Program-made: the position numbers and the translations under genes | Source of the DNA: Bog-532 sp963720945 | GTDB lineage: Bacteria > Actinomycetota > Actinomycetes > Streptosporangiales > Streptosporangiaceae | Length of the DNA: 64,000 nucleotides | Direction: 5' to 3' | Assembly: GCA_963720945.1 (NCBI GenBank) | Contig: CAVRHH010000029.1 | Span: 868,001 to 932,000 of the forward strand | Notes under the pieces: model-generated | Told to the model about the DNA's origin: nothing | What the model saw: only the letters and a program-made list of their open reading frames with translations | The model's database searches: none | Shown here: positions 31,566 through 40,270 of the stretch, one piece after another | Numbering within the stretch: position 1 is the first letter of the stretch | Layout: each line of letters starts with the position of its first letter

Positions 31566-32489
31566 TCAGGCGGTGACGTAGGAGGCGGATTCGCCTTGGA
31601 GGGCGGCGCTGGGACGGCCGTCGACGCCGACGGGAACCTCACCGGCGACCGTGATGCGGTGCATCTGACGGGGCAGGTCACCGTAGTCGTCGATCGCGTA
31701 GTGCTGGGTCACGCGGTTGTCCCAGATGGCGAGGTCGCCGGGGGCCCAGCGCCAGCGGACGGTGTTCTCCAGCCGGGTGACGTGCCGCTGGAACAGCTCG
31801 AACAGGTAGCGCGAGTCGGACGCGGAGACGCCCAGGATGTGCCGGACGAACTGGCCGAGCAGCAGGGACCGCTCCCCCGTCTCCGGGTGCACGCGCACGA
31901 CGGGATGCTCGGTCTGGAAGATCGTGGACAGGAACACCTCGCGATGGTGCTGCTCGTCCCGGGAGGACCTGCCGCCCACGCCGCCGCCGGCCTGCTCCGC
32001 GTAGTCGTATTCGCTGGTGTGCAGCGCCCGCAGGCTCTCGGCCAGGGTGCGCAGTTCCGGGGACAGGCTCTGGTAGGCAGCCGCGGTGTTCGCCCAGGAC
32101 GTGTCGCCGCCGTAGGGCGGCAGGGTGACCGCGCGCAGGATGGAGACCGCGGGCGGCCGGTCGACGAAGGTGACGTCGGTATGCCAGGCGTTGGCCTTGC
32201 CTCCGCCGGCCTGCGCGTCCAGTTCGAGGACGTGCGGCTCCTGCGCGGTGCCCGGCACGGTCGGGTGCGCCGCGGTCAGGTCACCGAACAGGCGGCCGAA
32301 GCCGGCCTGCTCCGCGTCGGTCAGGTGGTCCTGGCCGCGGAAGAAGACCACCTTGTGCTCGAGCAGAGCCTGCCTGATCACGGCGAACACATCACCCGGA
32401 AGGCCCGCGGTAAGGCGGACGCCGGTGAACTCAGCGCCGATGTGGCCCGCGATGCGCCGGATGTCGATGGCCGGGGCACTGGTGGACAT
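31566..32489 (-). CDS. TauD/TfdA-family Fe(II)/2-oxoglutarate dioxygenase
   Basis: 307 residues. Family iron site: H and D in NAWHTDVTFVDRPP and the distal His in QHYAIDDYGDLPRQMHRITV, with the 2-oxoglutarate Arg nearby in the same segment. EHKVVFFRGQDHLTDAEQ is the typical N-terminal strand. Members oxidise taurine, alkylsulfates or aryloxyalkanoates; the neighbouring alkanesulfonate-monooxygenase-like gene favours a sulfonate or sulfate ester. ATG 32489 with AAGGGAG upstream. Confidence 0.9.
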   Translation of the reverse strand: MSTSAPAIDIRRIAGHIGAEFTGVRLTAGLPGDVFAVIRQALLEHKVVFFRGQDHLTDAEQAGFGRLFGDLTAAHPTVPGTAQEPHVLELDAQAGGGKANAWHTDVTFVDRPPAVSILRAVTLPPYGGDTSWANTAAAYQSLSPELRTLAESLRALHTSEYDYAEQAGGGVGGRSSRDEQHHREVFLSTIFQTEHPVVRVHPETGERSLLLGQFVRHILGVSASDSRYLFELFQRHVTRLENTVRWRWAPGDLAIWDNRVTQHYAIDDYGDLPRQMHRITVAGEVPVGVDGRPSAALQGESASYVTA

Positions 32490-32550
32490 GTGGCTCCCTT
32501 CTGCGGAGTGGCCGGCCGAGCCCGGTGGAGAGCGGCTGGCCGTCACCGCG

Positions 32551-32582
32551 AGCAAAACACCGGGTGACCTTATTGTCAATAA
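32551..32582 (-). promoter_or_regulatory. TauD promoter with palindrome over the -35
   Basis: TTGACA (32574-32579), 17 bases, TTTGCT (32551-32556) on the minus strand, 62 bp upstream of the TauD-like start. The -35 lies inside a perfect 13-bp palindrome TTATTG-T-CAATAA (32570-32582), a likely operator shared with the divergent acetyltransferase gene. Confidence 0.6.
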
Positions 32583-32649
32583 TTTAGATCGGTTTTGATG
32601 ACTATTGTTCTGGGGGATGGGGGCGGCGGCGTCCCGTATCCTCAGCAGG

Positions 32650-33216
32650 ATGGGGCCGGCGACAACGCTGACGGAACTGGGGGCGGCGCGCTTCGTCATG
32701 GCCGTCGACAAGCTGCTGGCGGTGTACACGGCGGCGATGAATCCGGCGCCCTCGCAGCTGACGGGCAGGCGGTCCATCATGGCCCGGCACGCCACGAACC
32801 CGGGGTTTCGCGCCCTGGCGGTGCTCGACGGCGACGGTGAGCCGGTCGCCTTCAGCTACGGCTTCCACGGCGAGGCCGGCCAGTGGTGGCACGACATGGT
32901 GAACTACGCGCTGTCCGCGTCGGCCGGTGCCGCGGCGGCCGCGCGCTGGCTGTCCGACTCGTTCGAGGTGGCGGAACTGCACGTGAAGCCCGCCTACCAG
33001 CACATCGGCCTGGGCCGCAGCCTGCTGCTGCGGCTCACCGGCAACCTGGACGAGCGCATCGCCGTGCTGTCCACGCATGACTCCGATTCACCCGCGCGGC
33101 ATCTCTACCGCAGCCTCGGCTTCACCGACCTGCTGACGGCGTTCCGGTTTTCCGGCGGGGACCCGCCCTACGCGGTGATGGGCGCCGCGCTGCCGCTGCG
33201 CGACGTCCGCTCCTGA
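32650..33216 (+). CDS. GNAT-family N-acetyltransferase
   Basis: 188 residues from ATG 32650. The GNAT acetyl-CoA site is ELHVKPAYQHIGLGRSLLLRL (the Q/R-x-x-G-x-G/A type loop), followed by VLSTHDSDSPARHLYRSLGF, a common end of the fold. The substrate is unknown. An earlier ATG at 32617 would add 11 residues; neither has a strong ribosome site. The last 49 bp overlap the convergent metF gene tail to tail. Confidence 0.83.
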   Translation: MGPATTLTELGAARFVMAVDKLLAVYTAAMNPAPSQLTGRRSIMARHATNPGFRALAVLDGDGEPVAFSYGFHGEAGQWWHDMVNYALSASAGAAAAARWLSDSFEVAELHVKPAYQHIGLGRSLLLRLTGNLDERIAVLSTHDSDSPARHLYRSLGFTDLLTAFRFSGGDPPYAVMGAALPLRDVRS

Positions 33217-34178
33217 CCGGCCGCGCGCATCCGGGCCGCCCGTTCGGCCAGGCCGAGCCGCTGGTAGATCTCGCGCGTGGCGCGGGACCAGTTGAGCGTG
33301 TAGAAGTGCAGGCCGGGGACGCCCTCGGCGAGCAGGCGCTCGCACATGGACGCGGCGTAGTCCACGCCGATCTCGCGGACGGCCGCGCGGTCGTCGGCCG
33401 CATCGTGCAGCCGTTGCGACAGTTCCGGCGGGATCCGGGTGCCGCCCAGCTCGATGGCCCGGTCGATCACCCGGACGCTGGTGATCGGCATGATCCCGGG
33501 AATGATCGGCACGGCGCAGCCGTGGGCGGCCACCCGGTCGCGCAGCCGCAGGTAGTCCTCGGGGTAGAAGAACATCTGCGTGACCGCGAAGTCGGCCCCG
33601 GCCCGGCACTTGCGGACGAAGTACTCGACGTCGGAGTCGAGGTCGGGTGAGCGTGGGTGCTTCTCCGGGAAGGCGGCCACGCCAACGCAGAAGTCGCCCG
33701 CCAGGCGGATGAGCCGGACCAGCTCGTCGGCGTGGGACAGGCCCTCCGGGTGCGCGGTCCAGTCCCCGTTCGGGTCGCCCGGCGGGTCACCGCGCAGGGC
33801 CAGCATGTTGCGCACGCCGACGGCGGCGTAGGAGCCGATGACGTGCCGGAGTTCCGCGACCGAATGGTTCACGGCGGTCAGGTGCCCGACCGGGGTCAGC
33901 GTGGTCTCCGCGGCGATCCGGCCGGTCACGCGGACCGTGCGGTCGCGGGTCGAGCCGCCCGCACCGTAGGTCACCGAGACGAACGTCGGCCGCAGCGGCT
34001 CGAGCTGCCGGATCGACCGCCAGAGCTGCTGCTCCTCGGCGTCGGTCTTCGGCGGCATGAACTCGAACGAGAAGGACTCACCGCCAGCCGCGATGAGGTC
34101 CCGGATCGCGGCGGCGTGCCGGGCCGGGCGGGTGGCGGCACCGGAAGGTGCGGCGGGGCGGCGCGGGCTCGGAGGCAT
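33168..34178 (-). CDS. metF: Methylenetetrahydrofolate reductase
   Basis: 336 residues. Reduces 5,10-methylene-THF to 5-methyl-THF for methionine synthesis, with FAD. Motifs: FSFEFMPPKTDAEEQQLWRS, FVSVTYGAGGSTRDRTV, HLTAVNHSVAELRHVIGSYA, NMLALRGDPPGDPNGDW, FAVTQMFFYPEDYL, PIIPGIMPITSV and VPGLHFYTLNWSRATREIY. ATG 34178 with GAGG close upstream. C-terminal ~20 residues overlap the convergent GNAT gene. Confidence 0.96.
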   Translation of the reverse strand: MPPSPRRPAAPSGAATRPARHAAAIRDLIAAGGESFSFEFMPPKTDAEEQQLWRSIRQLEPLRPTFVSVTYGAGGSTRDRTVRVTGRIAAETTLTPVGHLTAVNHSVAELRHVIGSYAAVGVRNMLALRGDPPGDPNGDWTAHPEGLSHADELVRLIRLAGDFCVGVAAFPEKHPRSPDLDSDVEYFVRKCRAGADFAVTQMFFYPEDYLRLRDRVAAHGCAVPIIPGIMPITSVRVIDRAIELGGTRIPPELSQRLHDAADDRAAVREIGVDYAASMCERLLAEGVPGLHFYTLNWSRATREIYQRLGLAERAARMRAAGQERTSRSGSAAPITA

Positions 34179-34237
34179 GCCTCAGGGTAACCGCTGGGCC
34201 CCGGCCCGTGCCATGGTGTGTCCGTACGGGCCGGCGA

Positions 34238-34345
34238 CAGTTACGCAACGGCGGCGCCCGCGGCCGGCTACGCGGCGGCGGCCATCCCGCGGGGGCGGGC
34301 TACGCGGCGGCGCGCGAACTACGCGGGGCGGGCTACGCGGCGGCG
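34238..34345. repeat. Tandem repeats copied from the thiE 3' end
   Basis: At least three copies of GGCTACGCGGCGGCG (34266, 34298 and 34331) plus degenerate copies at 34238 and 34318. The copy at 34331 holds the thiE stop (34333-34335) and last codons (LRAAA). The others lie downstream of the gene and repeat the stop codon. Confidence 0.82.
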
Positions 34346-34986
34346 CGCAGGCGGCGTGCGAATTCGGCCGCGGCGGCGGCCGGGCTGGCGGCATCGGTGA
34401 GCGCCCGGACCACCACGACACGCCGCGCGCCCGCTTCCAGCACCTGGCCCAGGTTGTCCAGGGTGATCCCGCCGATCGCGAACCAGGGACGGGCGGTGCC
34501 CAGGGCCGCGGCGTACCGGACGAGCGGCAGGCCGGGCGCGGGCCGGCCCGGCTTGGTCGGGGTCGGCCAGACCGGGCCGGTGCAGAAGTAGTCCACCCCG
34601 GGCGCGGTGGCTTCCGCGGACGTTTCCGGCTCGGCGTGCGACGATCGCCCAATGACCGGCCCGGGGCCGATGATGGCCCGGGCCACGCCGACCGGGAGAT
34701 CGTCCTGGCCCAGATGCAGGACGTCGGCCCGGGCGGCGTAGGCCAGGTCGGCGCGGTCGTTGACGGCGAACAGCGCGCCGTGCCGGGCCGCCTTCTCCCG
34801 GAACACCTCCAGCAGCGCGAGTTCCCGCGCCGCCTCCAGGCCCTTCTGCCGGAGCTGGACGACGTCCACCCCGGCGCCGAGCACCGCGTCCAGGAAGTCC
34901 GGCAGGTCGCCCTGGCGTTCCCGCGCATCCGTGCACAGGTACAGCCGCGCGCTCGCCAGCCGGTCCCGGGGATCCTGGGCCGGCAC
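34333..34986 (-). CDS. thiE: Thiamine-phosphate synthase
   Basis: 217 residues. Joins HMP-PP and thiazole phosphate to thiamine phosphate. Motifs: RLYLCTDARERQGDLPDFLD, VDVVQLRQKGLEA (QLR-K substrate site), ALFAVNDRADLAYAARADVLHLGQDDLP, VIGRSSHAEPE, VDYFCTGPVWPTPTKPG and PWFAIGGITLDNLGQV. GTG 34984-34986 start has only a weak ribosome site, but the upstream Ohr-like gene ends five bases away, which suggests translational coupling. The stop codon lies in a repeat array of the gene's own end. Confidence 0.95.
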   Translation of the reverse strand: MPAQDPRDRLASARLYLCTDARERQGDLPDFLDAVLGAGVDVVQLRQKGLEAARELALLEVFREKAARHGALFAVNDRADLAYAARADVLHLGQDDLPVGVARAIIGPGPVIGRSSHAEPETSAEATAPGVDYFCTGPVWPTPTKPGRPAPGLPLVRYAAALGTARPWFAIGGITLDNLGQVLEAGARRVVVVRALTDAASPAAAAAEFARRLRAAA

Positions 34987-34991
34987 CGCGG

Positions 34992-35441
34992 TCAGGCGGG
35001 CTGCTCGGTGGTGGCGGCCGGGCCGGTCAGCCGGAGCTCGACGCTGATGTTGCCGCGGGTGGCCCGGGAGTAGGGGCAGACCTGGTGAGCCGCGTCGGCG
35101 ATCTCGCGGGCCTGCTCGGGGCCGGCGTTCGGCAGGTAGATCTCGAGCGTGACGACCAGGTCGAACGCGTCACCTTCGGGGCCGATGCCCACGTATGCGG
35201 TGACCGTGGAGCCGTCCACGTCGGCTCCGGTCCGGCGGCCGACCGCGCGCAGTGCGCTGTGGTAGCAGGCCGCGTACCCGGCGGCGAACAGCTCCTCTGG
35301 GTTGGCGCCGTTACCCGAGCCGCCCATCTCCGGGGGCAGCGCGAGATCCAGGTCGATCCGGCCGTCAGCCGAGGTGACGTGGCCGTTCCGGCCGTCACCG
35401 GTCGAGATGGCTCTGGCGGTATAGAGAACTTTCTCCGGCAT
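34992..35441 (-). CDS. Ohr/OsmC-family peroxiredoxin (organic hydroperoxide resistance)
   Basis: 149 residues. Both catalytic cysteines are present: GYAACYHSALRA and HQVCPYSRATRGNISVEL, the arrangement of Ohr rather than OsmC. VLYTARAISTGDGRNGHV is the usual Ohr start. It reduces organic hydroperoxides using lipoylated or thiol partners. ATG 35441 has AGGTGGG six bases upstream; a TTG two codons earlier is possible. No OhrR regulator is adjacent. It appears co-transcribed with thiE. Confidence 0.92.
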   Translation of the reverse strand: MPEKVLYTARAISTGDGRNGHVTSADGRIDLDLALPPEMGGSGNGANPEELFAAGYAACYHSALRAVGRRTGADVDGSTVTAYVGIGPEGDAFDLVVTLEIYLPNAGPEQAREIADAAHQVCPYSRATRGNISVELRLTGPAATTEQPA

Positions 35442-35606
35442 GCTCAACCCACCTAAGGAGTTCCGGAATGAGACGGATGAGAGCGCGCACCCGGCAGCCG
35501 TGCCCCGTTCAGCCCGGCCGCGCTGCCGCCCATGCTAGGGGAAAGCCTCCGGCGCCAACGCCCGGGTCAGCGGCTGGCGGGACGGGACGGATGGGGGCGC
35601 CCAGGG

Positions 35607-36275
35607 CTAAGCGGGAGACGGCTCGGCGGCGGAGAGGAGCCGGCGGAGCGCGCCCGCCGAGGTGAACCGGACGGCGGCGATCCCGGCGGCCTTCGCGCCG
35701 GCCACGTTCGCCGTTGCGTCGTCGATGAACAGGCAGTCCTCCGCCGCGACGCCGAACCGCCGCAGCGCCAGTTCGAAGATCCGCGCGTCCGGCTTGCACA
35801 CCCCGGCGAAGCTGGAGATGACGACGTCCTTGAAGCGGCGCAGCACGGGGTAGGCCTCCAGCGTGGCCGGCCACACCTCCCCGTTAAAATTCGAGATCGC
35901 GTACAGCTCCCGGCCCGCGTCGGACAGCTCGGTGACGAGGTCGCTCACGCCGGGCACGGTACCGCCGAGCATTTCCGGCCACCGGTCCCAGTAGGCGCTG
36001 ATCAGCGCGGCCTGCTCCGGGTAGCGCGCGGACAGTTCCGCGACCCCCTCGGCGGCGGGCTTGCCGAGGTCCATCTGGAGGTTCCAGGCGGGGCTGCAGA
36101 CCTCAGTCAGGAACCATTCCCGTGTTCCCTCGTCCGGGATCAGCGCGCGGAACAGGTAGCGGGGGTTCCAGTCCAGGACGACCCCGCCCACGTCGAAGAT
36201 GAGCACTGGCCGGGATGCCAGCCACGCGGGATCGCCGTCGACGCCCGCCGCGGCAGGCTTGCCAGGTTCGTGCAA
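35607..36275 (-). CDS. HAD-family hydrolase (YihX-like)
   Basis: 222 residues. HAD motif I is FDVGGVVLDWNPRYLF (first Asp nucleophile; second position G instead of D, as in some YihX-like proteins). Motif II lies in AISNFNGEVWP, motif III Lys in CKPDARIFELAL, and motif IV is CLFIDDATANVAGAK. It probably dephosphorylates small sugar phosphates or nucleotides. TTG 36275 is used because GAGG is six bases upstream. The gene lies downstream of cobQ and overlaps the frameshifted cobQ tail. Confidence 0.88.
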   Translation of the reverse strand: MHEPGKPAAAGVDGDPAWLASRPVLIFDVGGVVLDWNPRYLFRALIPDEGTREWFLTEVCSPAWNLQMDLGKPAAEGVAELSARYPEQAALISAYWDRWPEMLGGTVPGVSDLVTELSDAGRELYAISNFNGEVWPATLEAYPVLRRFKDVVISSFAGVCKPDARIFELALRRFGVAAEDCLFIDDATANVAGAKAAGIAAVRFTSAGALRRLLSAAEPSPA

Positions 36276-37852
36276 CGTTTACCTCGTCCGCTCGGCTCAA
36301 TCGTTACGGTCAGGTAGCTCAGCGGCGCCCGCGGGGGGCAGCACGGGCAGGCCGCCGGCGCCCCCTGGGTGATCAGCCGGTCCAGCGCCGCCGTGTCGAG
36401 GTGATCCGCGACCAGGTCGCCGAGCGCGTCGAGCCGCGCCTCGCGCAGCCCCGCGAAGTCGGTGTCCGGCGCGGTCGCAAAGTCGCGGCCCGCCAGCCGC
36501 GCGACCTCGGCCAGGAACGCGCGCCGGAACTCGTCGTTCTCCATGGTGCCGTGCCAGCTGGTCCCCCACACCGCGCCGCCCGGCCCGGCGCGGCAGCCGT
36601 CGAGGAACGGTTCCGCGCCGTCCCCCGTGACCCGGACGAGGCCGTGGTGGATTTCATACCCGGCGACGGCGGCGCCGAGGGCGTGGCCCACCGGCCGGCC
36701 GAGGCGCTTGCCCGGGCCGAATTCCACCCGGGCCGGGAGCAGCCCCAGGCCGGCGACCTCGCCCGCGCCGGATTCGACCCGGTCCTCGATGTGCGTGGCC
36801 AGCATCTGGTACCCGCCGCAGATGCCCAGCACCGGCCGCCCCGCCCGCGCGCGCTCGGCGAGGACGGCGTCCAGCCCGCGCTCGCGCAGCCAGCCGAGGT
36901 CCGCGACCGTGGCCCGGGAGCCGGGCAGCACCACCAGGTCGGCGTCGGCCAGCTCGGCGGGCTCGCGGGCCAGCCGGATGAGCACCCCCGGCTCGGCGGC
37001 AAGCGCGTCGATGTCGGTGAAGTTGCTGATCCGCGGGAACCGCACCACGCTGACCCGCAGAACATCCTTCCCGAACGGGACTGAGCCGGGGCCCGCCGCC
37101 GGGCCGGCGCCCGCCGGGCCGATCGGACGGGTAAGCGCGAGGGAGTCTTCCGCGTCGAGCCAGAGGTTCTCGGCCCAGGGCAGCACGCCGAGCAGCGGGC
37201 GGCCGGTGAGGCGTCCCAGCATGGTTATCCCGCTGTCCAGCAGTTCGGGGGCACCGCGGAACTTGTTGATGATGAAGCCGGAGACGAGTTCCTGGTCGCC
37301 CGGCGGCATCAGGGCGAGCGTCCCGTAAAGCGCCGCGAACACGCCGCCCCGGTCGATGTCGCCGACGACGATGACGGGCAGCCCGGCGGCGCGGGCCAGC
37401 CCCATGTTCGCCACGTCGGTGTCCCGCAGGTTGATCTCGGCCGGGCTGCCTGCGCCCTCGCAGATGACCACGTCGAACTCGGCGCGGAGCTTGTCCAGGC
37501 TGGCCAGCGCGACCTCGCGGAGGTCCTTCGCCATGGACCGGTAGGAGACCGCGTCGGCTTCGGTCCGCGGCTGGCCGAGGACGACAACCTGGCTGCGGCG
37601 GTCGCTACCCGGCTTGAGCAGGACCGGGTTCATGTCCGCGGTCGGCTCCACGCCGGCCGCGGCGGCCTGCATCACCTGGGCGCGGCCGATCTCCGCGCCG
37701 CCCGGCGTGACGAAGGAGTTGAGCGACATGTTCTGCGCCTTGAACGGCGCCACCTTCAGGCCGCGGCGGGCCAGCCAGCGGCACAGCCCGGCGGTGATCA
37801 CGCTCTTGCCTGCGTCGGAGCTGGTCCCGGCGACGAGCAGCGCGCCCTTCAC
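36140..37852 (-). CDS. cobQ: Cobyric acid synthase, C-terminus apparently frameshifted
   Basis: Amidates adenosylcobyrinic diamide at four side chains. The N-terminal ATPase region is KGALLVAGTSSDAGKSVITA. The amidotransferase domain has nucleophile Cys in VLGICGGYQMLA and a late His in GTSWHGTMENDEFRRAF. The open frame runs to 36140 (570 residues), but the last ~60 residues (after LITQGAPA) do not look like CobQ. The expected ending GLPVLPPAGAAELPDRND lies in another frame and stops at 36297. A one-base change near the GGGGG run at ~36356-36362 would restore it. GTG 37852 overlaps the cobD stop (GTGA). Confidence 0.9.
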   Translation of the reverse strand: MKGALLVAGTSSDAGKSVITAGLCRWLARRGLKVAPFKAQNMSLNSFVTPGGAEIGRAQVMQAAAAGVEPTADMNPVLLKPGSDRRSQVVVLGQPRTEADAVSYRSMAKDLREVALASLDKLRAEFDVVICEGAGSPAEINLRDTDVANMGLARAAGLPVIVVGDIDRGGVFAALYGTLALMPPGDQELVSGFIINKFRGAPELLDSGITMLGRLTGRPLLGVLPWAENLWLDAEDSLALTRPIGPAGAGPAAGPGSVPFGKDVLRVSVVRFPRISNFTDIDALAAEPGVLIRLAREPAELADADLVVLPGSRATVADLGWLRERGLDAVLAERARAGRPVLGICGGYQMLATHIEDRVESGAGEVAGLGLLPARVEFGPGKRLGRPVGHALGAAVAGYEIHHGLVRVTGDGAEPFLDGCRAGPGGAVWGTSWHGTMENDEFRRAFLAEVARLAGRDFATAPDTDFAGLREARLDALGDLVADHLDTAALDRLITQGAPAACPCCPPRAPLSYLTVTIEPSGRGKRCTNLASLPRRASTAIPRGWHPGQCSSSTWAGSSWTGTPATCSAR

Positions 37853-38826
37853 CGCCGTTCCCCCGCGAGGGACGCGCGTTCCCCCGCGAGGGAGGCGCCG
37901 GCGGCGAGGGCGGCGGCGCCGATCGTGACGGCGCGGGACAGCCGCCCGGCGCGGCGGATGTCACGGGGTTCGGGCGGGCGGCCGTCCCCGAGCTCGGGCC
38001 GGTGCTCGGCGACGCCTTCGTAGGCGTTGATCCCGCCCAGCCGCAGGCCGAGGGCGCCGGCGAAGGCGGCCTCCGGCCGGCCGGCGTTCGGGCTCGGATG
38101 CCGCCCGCCGTCCCGGCGGGCGGCGCGCAGCGCGGCGCGGGGACTCCCGCCGGCCAGCGGCGCGCAGACCGCGGCGAGCCCCGCCGTCAGCCGCGCGGGC
38201 GCCCAGTTGGCCACGTCGTCGAGGCGGGCTGACGCCCAGCCGAACCGCTCGTACCGCGGGGACCGGTAGCCGACCATGGCGTCCAGGGTGTTCACCGCGC
38301 GATAGGCGGCCAGGCCGGGCAGCCCGGCGAGCGCGGCCCAGACCAGCGGGGCGACCGCCGCGTCGCTGGTATTCTCGGCCACGGACTCCACCACGGCGCG
38401 GGCGATCTCCTTCGCCCCGAGCTGGGCGGGGTCCCGGCTGCAGAGCCCCGGAAGGACCGCCCGGGCGGCCTCTAGATCATCCGTGTCCAGCGCCATTGCG
38501 GCCCGTTCGGCTTCCTGGGTGAGCGAACGGGCGCCGGTGACCGCCCAGACGACGGCCGCGACCGCGGCCCCACGGAGCAGCGGCCGGTGACGGGTCAGCC
38601 GGTGCGCGGCCACCGCGGGGAGGGCGGCGGCCAGCACGCAGGCACTGGTGTACAGCGCGCCGCGGAACCGGTCGTCCGCGTACATCCGCGTCTCCAGCTT
38701 CGCGGCGCCCCGGCCGAAGGCGGCCACCGGGTGCCCGCGGCGCGGATCGCCGATCAGCGCGTCCAGCGCCACGCCCGCGGCCACGCCCCCCGCCAGTGCC
38801 CAGTCCCGCCGCCCCGTCCGTGCCAT
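37849..38826 (-). CDS. cobD: Adenosylcobinamide-phosphate synthase (CbiB/CobD)
   Basis: 325 residues, membrane protein that attaches the aminopropanol arm to adenosylcobyric acid. CbiB motifs: ALDALIGDPRRGHPVAAFGR, VVESVAENTSDAAVAPLVWA, YRAVNTLDAMVGYRSPRYE and HPSPNAGRPEAAFAGALGLR. About four hydrophobic segments are seen. The C-terminus ends with two copies of ASLAGER from a 21-bp DNA duplication (37856-37897). ATG 38826 has only AGGGTCGG upstream. It overlaps cobQ by two bases of stop/start, so cobD-cobQ form one unit. Confidence 0.93.
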   Translation of the reverse strand: MARTGRRDWALAGGVAAGVALDALIGDPRRGHPVAAFGRGAAKLETRMYADDRFRGALYTSACVLAAALPAVAAHRLTRHRPLLRGAAVAAVVWAVTGARSLTQEAERAAMALDTDDLEAARAVLPGLCSRDPAQLGAKEIARAVVESVAENTSDAAVAPLVWAALAGLPGLAAYRAVNTLDAMVGYRSPRYERFGWASARLDDVANWAPARLTAGLAAVCAPLAGGSPRAALRAARRDGGRHPSPNAGRPEAAFAGALGLRLGGINAYEGVAEHRPELGDGRPPEPRDIRRAGRLSRAVTIGAAALAAGASLAGERASLAGERR

Positions 38827-38898
38827 AGCATCCGACCCTAGGCGAAAGCGCGGCGACGTGGCCCGCCTCCCCCGATTACGGTGGCGGGCCCGTTTCAC

Positions 38899-39870
38899 TC
38901 ACTGGGACGGCTGTGCTGGCCGGGGGGCCGACTGGCTGACTGGGGAGGCTGGCTGGGCAGGTCCGCTGGGGGCAGGTCGGCCGGGGGAGGCTGGCTGACT
39001 GGGGAGGCTGGCTGGCTGGCGGGGGCGGATGGGGCGGCGCAGGCGGGCTTCGATCTCCGGCTGGTTGCGTTCGAGCCATACCGCGGAGCGCAGCAACCGC
39101 TCTCCCACCCCCACGTCGACCATACGTGTCCAGGCCCCGCCACGCGTCCTGGCCCGCTGGGCGATGGTCGCGCGCGACCGTCTGAGCCACCGGCTGGCGA
39201 CCGGGACGAGCCGGGCGCGCTCGGTGTGGGACAGGCCATACGCCTCGCAGAAAATGGCGATCCGGGCCGCCACGTCGACGTCCCGCAGGGCCGGATCCCG
39301 GTCGGCAGGGTCGGCGATCGGCGCCCAGTACCGCAGCGTCTGGATGATGTCGACCAGACGGGTCCCGGGCCGCGCGAGATCGAAGTCGATCAGCGCGTAC
39401 GGGCGGAGGCCGTCCGGCCCGGGCTGGAAGATGACGTTCTCCAGGTTGATGTCGCAGTGGCAGATGATGTCCACTGGGCCGTCAACGAACCTCGTCACCT
39501 CGCCGTCCCACCGCGCGCCCGGTGCCGGCTGGAAGCCGGCCACCGCCTCGTGATAGCGAAGCTGCAATCGGGCCAGGGCCGCCAGCGTTGAGTCGGCGGT
39601 GGCGAACGCGGGGAGCGGGCGCCGGGCCACCACGCCGGGCAGGTAAGTCAGGACCTCGCGGTTCTTCGCGTCGATGCCGAGAACGCGCGGGGCACCGTCG
39701 AAACCGGCCGCCTCCAGATGCCGCAGCAGCCCATGGACCGCGGCGGTATGCGGGCGGACCGGGCGCCGGACCGTGCGGCCGACGCGGACCACCCCCTCGG
39801 TCATGTCACCGCCGAGCAGGGGAACTTCGGCGTCTTCGAGGCCGGCGCTGATGTACGTGCGGGAGGTCAC
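38899..39870 (-). CDS. APH-fold phosphotransferase with repeat-rich tail
   Basis: 323 residues from GTG 39870, which has AGAGG six bases upstream. Kinase-like motifs of the aminoglycoside phosphotransferase fold: GGDMTEGVVRVGRTVRRP (nucleotide loop), IICHCDINLENVIF (catalytic HxD..N) and ALIDFDLARPG (metal Asp). Substrate unknown. The last ~45 residues are S/Q/P/A repeats from a GGCTGGCTGACTGGGGA-type minisatellite (38905-39020). The same frame stays open upstream to 40749 with no stop, so a longer fused protein of up to 616 residues cannot be excluded. Confidence 0.8.
   Translation of the reverse strand: MTSRTYISAGLEDAEVPLLGGDMTEGVVRVGRTVRRPVRPHTAAVHGLLRHLEAAGFDGAPRVLGIDAKNREVLTYLPGVVARRPLPAFATADSTLAALARLQLRYHEAVAGFQPAPGARWDGEVTRFVDGPVDIICHCDINLENVIFQPGPDGLRPYALIDFDLARPGTRLVDIIQTLRYWAPIADPADRDPALRDVDVAARIAIFCEAYGLSHTERARLVPVASRWLRRSRATIAQRARTRGGAWTRMVDVGVGERLLRSAVWLERNQPEIEARLRRPIRPRQPASLPSQPASPGRPAPSGPAQPASPVSQSAPRPAQPSQ
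38905..39025. repeat. Minisatellite in the phosphotransferase 3' end
   Basis: Imperfect tandem copies of GACTGGGGAGGCTGGCTGG-type units (clearest at 38934-38957 and 38995-39020), encoding the SQPAS-like tail of the minus-strand gene. Confidence 0.7.
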
Positions 39871-39930
39871 GATGGCCTCTGGGGCGTACGGCGTGTGCAA
39901 GGTGGTGCTGCTGGCATCGATGTTGCTGGC

Positions 39931-40270
39931 GCTGGGCTGGATGCGCTCCCGGCTGGGCTGGATGCGCTCCCGGCTAGGCTGGATGCGCTCCCGGCTGGGC
40001 CGCTCTAGCGAAGGACGATCCTCGCCCGGCCGCCTCTGCTTCGGGACAGCCCCTTCCCCGCCGGGCACCTTCTCTGGGAAGGCCCGTTCCCGGCCGGGCA
40101 CCACCTGTTCCGGGAAAGCTCGCTCCCCGCCCTGCTCCACCTGTTCCGGGAAAGCCCGGGCCGGGCGGCGCAACGCCACCGCCGAGGCCCGCAAGGTGCG
40201 CGAATGGGCGCGCAGGGCCCGGGAATTGGCCCGCAGCAGACGGGAATTGGCCAGCAGCGTGGTAGCGCTG
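39931..40270. repeat. Cluster of 21-bp and ~42-bp tandem repeats upstream of the phosphotransferase
   Basis: Three 21-bp units at 39931-39993 (GCTGGGCTGGATGCGCTCCCG). About three ~42-bp units lie at 40066-40165 around CTGTTCCGGGAAAGC. Four 21-bp units at 40187-40270 translate on the minus strand as seven-residue repeats of the (A)NSRALR type. All three arrays use multiples of three, so the minus frame stays open. Confidence 0.75.

Noticed and set aside
38827..38898. Possible cobalamin riboswitch before cobD
   Set aside because: Gap is only 72 bp and lacks the B12-box; none seen near cobN either.
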